In this document: one piece after another, positions 5,971-7,316 of the stretch | How positions within the stretch are numbered: position 1 is the first letter of the stretch | Layout of the letters: every line of letters begins with the position of its first letter | Assembly (NCBI GenBank): GCA_937858165.1 | Contig: CALLZA010000251.1 | Coordinates: 1 to 7,316, forward strand | Source: an uncultured Ardenticatenia bacterium | GTDB taxonomy: Bacteria; Chloroflexota; Anaerolineae; Promineifilales; Promineifilaceae | Length of the DNA: 7,316 bases | Reading direction: 5' to 3' | Notes under the pieces: generated by a model | Told to the model about the DNA's origin: nothing | Seen by the model: only the letters and a program-made list of their open reading frames with translations | The model's database searches: none | Program-made: the position numbers and the translations under genes

Positions 5971-6810
5971 CAATAAGCCAACATAGCGGAGTAGGTCCAA
6001 CGAGCCGGTGAGAAAACGGTCGAGGAAGGCGGCGACGAGGGATTTGAGTCTGGGCCAATCATCGGCGCAACGGTGGAGGCGAATGACATCCTGCTTCAGC
6101 CAACGCCAGAGCTTCTCGATGGGGTTCAGCCAGGAAGCGTAAGTTGGCAGACAAAGCAATTGAATCGGCAGCGTATCTCGAATGGCTTTCCGTTGCGGTT
6201 CGGTGGGCCAATTGGCGGGGAGATGTGGCGGCCAGGGAAAATGCTGCGGCCGGAGGCGACAGAGCACGTCGGGGTGAAAGTGCACCGGCCAGTTGTCCAG
6301 CACAATGGCAATCGTCTCGGCCTGGGGGTAGGCGGCCCGGATTTGGCCGAAGAAATCGGACAAGCAAGCGGTGGTGATGTGGCTGCGCTGGGTGTAAATG
6401 ACTTGCCCGGTGAGGGCATCTAGGGCGGCGACAAGGCGAAAGCAGGTATTGGACGCATAGCTGCGCCGCGCCAACGGCTGGCTGTGGCCGGCGGCTTCAT
6501 ACGCCCAGGCGAGTTCCGGCTGGCGATAGTAAGAGAGCTCATCCAGGTAGAGCAAGGGGAAACGCGCCGGCTCGCGCTCGGCTCGTGCCCGATGCTCGGC
6601 AATCAAGGCTCGTTTGGCCTGATAGTGGGGGTCGGGACTGTGAAGATAATCGCGTGCTCGTTTGTAATGAATGCCCAAGCGGTTCAGTACCCCCCAGACC
6701 ACACCCGCCGCACGTCCTTGCAGCCAGTCGAACACCTCGGCGATCATGGCCAGTGTCCAACGATGGCGGGCATGGCCGAACAGGTGCGGGTCGCGACGCA
6801 CTGTGTTCAC
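5962..6810 (-). CDS. IS630 family transposase, catalytic (DDE) part
   Basis: Counting from GTG at 6810, this 282-residue part has the DDE catalytic triad: D90 in LLYLDE, D172 in IVLDNWPVH and E232 in SWLNPIEKLW. The spacing between the second D and the E is 60, longer than the roughly 34-45 usual for IS630; the extra segment is Pro/Trp-rich (about 180-215). I recall that insertion from related transposases in Chloroflexi and planctomycetes. The N-terminal DNA-binding part is in another frame (6833-7120). This frame is open upstream to 6882, with residues QYKSDEEAHQALV before the GTG, and no clear RBS precedes 6810. It is probably made as a 385-residue fusion after a +1 shift rather than from its own start. 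Stop is within the left inverted repeat. The gene appears otherwise intact. Confidence 0.88.
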   Translation of the reverse strand: MNTVRRDPHLFGHARHRWTLAMIAEVFDWLQGRAAGVVWGVLNRLGIHYKRARDYLHSPDPHYQAKRALIAEHRARAEREPARFPLLYLDELSYYRQPELAWAYEAAGHSQPLARRSYASNTCFRLVAALDALTGQVIYTQRSHITTACLSDFFGQIRAAYPQAETIAIVLDNWPVHFHPDVLCRLRPQHFPWPPHLPANWPTEPQRKAIRDTLPIQLLCLPTYASWLNPIEKLWRWLKQDVIRLHRCADDWPRLKSLVAAFLDRFLTGSLDLLRYVGLLPY

Positions 6811-6832
6811 AAGGGCCTGGTGGGCCTCTTCA

Positions 6833-7120
6833 TCACTCTTGTACTGGGGGGAAAAAAGCCGCCTTACGGCCTCGCCCCACCTTCACCAGCCAACCGTCAA
6901 TCCCCCCGGCCAGATAGCGATTCAGCCAGCGGTAGACCGTGTCCGGGTCGCGCGCCTTCAGAAGTCCCTGTTTGGCCACCGCATGCGGCGATTGTCCGTC
7001 GGCGACCTTCAACAAGGCCGCCGCCTTCTCGCGCACATGGGGCTTGGGATGTCGGTCGCGCGCCCGTTGTAACTCGGCTCGCTGTTCTTCGCTTAGCTCT
7101 AGTGTCCGTCGTGCAGCCAT
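6833..7120 (-). CDS. IS630 family transposase, N-terminal DNA-binding part
   Basis: This 95-residue reading frame carries the helix-turn-helix region of an IS630 transposase, about residues 10-80: a charged first helix (SEEQRAELQRARDRH), VREKAAALLKVADG, then the probable recognition region DPDTVYRWLNRYLAGG. On the minus strand GGAGG (7132-7128) lies 7 nt before the ATG at 7120, so translation starts here. It ends at TGA (6835-6833), after entering the T6C6 run that probably joins it to the catalytic frame. Alone it would bind DNA but not catalyse transposition. It could be a normal half of a frameshifted gene or the result of a single-base change or assembly error in the homopolymer. Confidence 0.82.
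   Translation of the reverse strand: MAARRTLELSEEQRAELQRARDRHPKPHVREKAAALLKVADGQSPHAVAKQGLLKARDPDTVYRWLNRYLAGGIDGWLVKVGRGRKAAFFPPVQE
6846..6857 (-). other. T6C6 run, probable frameshift or slippage site in the transposase
   Basis: On the minus strand the sequence reads GGC, six T, six C, then AGTAC. It lies in the 50-nt window (6882-6833) where the N-terminal and catalytic frames overlap. Shifting +1 (or -2) here joins them, giving about 385 codons, a normal IS630 transposase size. The CCC-C stretch is a recognised type of +1 slippery sequence; RNA polymerase slippage on T6 or C6 would also work. Confidence 0.6.
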
Positions 7121-7164
7121 CGCGTTACCTCCGGACTCTAGTTTATCCCATTAACCGGCTTTTA

Positions 7165-7188
7165 CCGTATTATTTTGCTAAAATTCAT
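7165..7188. repeat. Right terminal inverted repeat of the IS
   Basis: This is the transposase-proximal end of the element, 21 of 24 bases complementary to 5947-5970. TA at 7188-7189 fits the usual IS630 target dinucleotide. Confidence 0.8.
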
Positions 7189-7189
7189 A

Positions 7190-7231
7190 AGCCGGTTGCC
7201 GATAGGTACGGCAACCGGGCTTCAGCCGGTT
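7190..7231. repeat. REP-like palindrome with overlapping alternative stems
   Basis: CCGGTTGCCG (7192-7201) pairs perfectly with CGGCAACCGG (7209-7218) over a 7-nt loop. AACCGG within the right arm (7213-7218) can instead pair with CCGGTT (7226-7231). A further AACCGGCT lies at 7153-7160, just inside the IS end. The cluster resembles dispersed palindromic intergenic repeats; no coding sequence is seen here. Confidence 0.75.
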
Positions 7232-7241
7232 TCGCTTACCC

Positions 7242-7263
7242 GCGGGGGGATTCATCCCCCCGC
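7242..7263. repeat. 9-bp GC-rich hairpin
   Basis: GCGGGGGGA (7242-7250) pairs perfectly with TCCCCCCGC (7255-7263) around a TTCA tetraloop. The core (G-run, TTCAT, C-run) resembles the sequence at 5937-5949 on the other side of the IS. No T-run follows in either direction, so a terminator call is not made. Confidence 0.8.
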
Positions 7264-7267
7264 ACCT

Positions 7268-7288
7268 AATCCCCAATCCCCAACCCCC
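7268..7288 (+). repeat. Three tandem 7-bp AATCCCC repeats
   Basis: Units at 7268-7274, 7275-7281 and 7282-7288 follow AAYCCCC. The period is 7 bp, as in the array at 4464-4526, but the sequence is unrelated. In another phase it reads CCCCAAT, which I recall as close to a cyanobacterial short tandem repeat consensus. The array may be truncated by the contig end. Confidence 0.7.
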
Positions 7289-7292
7289 AAAA

Positions 7293-7316
7293 CTGTCTCC
7301 TAAAAACATCCTACCG
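7293..7316 (-). other. Error-containing Nextera adapter at the 3' end
   Basis: The first seven bases, CTGTCTC, and 15 of the first 19 match the Nextera mosaic end as read through from an insert. The remainder (7312-7316) would be the start of the adapter with errors. Together with the adapter at 80-145 this implies that the window is a complete contig and that genomic sequence ends at about 7292. Confidence 0.75.

Larger units (their letters stand above)
5947..7188 (-). mobile_element. IS630-family insertion sequence, about 1.24 kb
   Basis: The element encodes a DDE transposase in two reading frames on the minus strand and has imperfect terminal inverted repeats. The ends 5947-5970 and 7165-7188 match at 21 of 24 bases, with weaker similarity inwards to about 5980 and 7155. 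Size and gene fit IS630. The family normally duplicates a TA; on the right, TA lies at 7188-7189, but on the left the equivalent dinucleotide reads CA (5946-5947). The left duplication may thus have mutated, or the ends may be off by 1-3 bases. It lies 14 bp beyond the lipoprotein stop codon. Confidence 0.88.

Noticed and set aside
6484..7269. Plus-strand open frame of 261 codons over the IS
   Set aside because: It is the shadow of the IS630 transposase, which has conserved catalytic motifs on the minus strand.

Overview
The window looks like a complete short assembled contig of GC-rich bacterial DNA with an uncleaned sequencing adapter at each end. Positions 80-145 match a full-length Illumina Nextera i7 adapter, and positions 7293-7316 match the start of the complementary Nextera mosaic end. 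Real genomic sequence is therefore about 146-7292. GC-rich codon use, a lipoprotein with DUF348-like, G5 and 3D domains, a short-type SRP RNA and this kind of IS630 transposase would suit Chloroflexota (Anaerolineae/Caldilineae/Promineofilum-like). That placement is inference from memory, not a search result.

Layout: (a) 147-230, the last 27 codons of an unidentified upstream gene, followed by a hairpin. (b) About 273-497, a candidate extended -10 promoter overlapped by a 12-bp palindrome, then a leader of roughly 180 nt. (c) 498-3626, a 1042-residue fusion of serine hydroxymethyltransferase (SHMT) with glycine-cleavage T-protein (GcvT). The two are joined by a module that reads as a shrunken, decayed second GcvT copy. 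(d) A perfect 23-bp hairpin built from 9-bp repeats, then a near-consensus sigma-70 promoter. (e) 3752-4252, a COG2236-like purine phosphoribosyltransferase, whose stop codon runs into another set of the same 9-bp repeats. (f) 4317-4461, the SRP RNA. (g) 4464-4526, nine degenerate 7-bp repeats leading into the TTG start of (h) 4520-5932, a secreted lipoprotein with a C-terminal 3D domain. (i) 5947-7188, an IS630-family insertion sequence on the minus strand, with its transposase split into two frames at a T6C6 run. (j) 7190-7288, a cluster of palindromes and short tandem repeats.

Function: the fusion would link one-carbon release from glycine (GcvT makes 5,10-methylene-THF from aminomethyl-H-protein) to its use by SHMT (glycine plus methylene-THF gives serine). 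That makes a plausible glycine-to-serine channelling enzyme; the GcvH and GcvP partners are not in the window. The phosphoribosyltransferase has its own promoter and serves purine salvage. SRP RNA is a housekeeping gene for membrane targeting. The lipoprotein is a probable cell-wall enzyme. The IS lies 14 bp past the lipoprotein stop and disrupts no recognisable gene. The most unusual items are the fusion with its vestigial T-domain, the apparent +1 frameshift architecture of the transposase, and the several families of short intergenic repeats.
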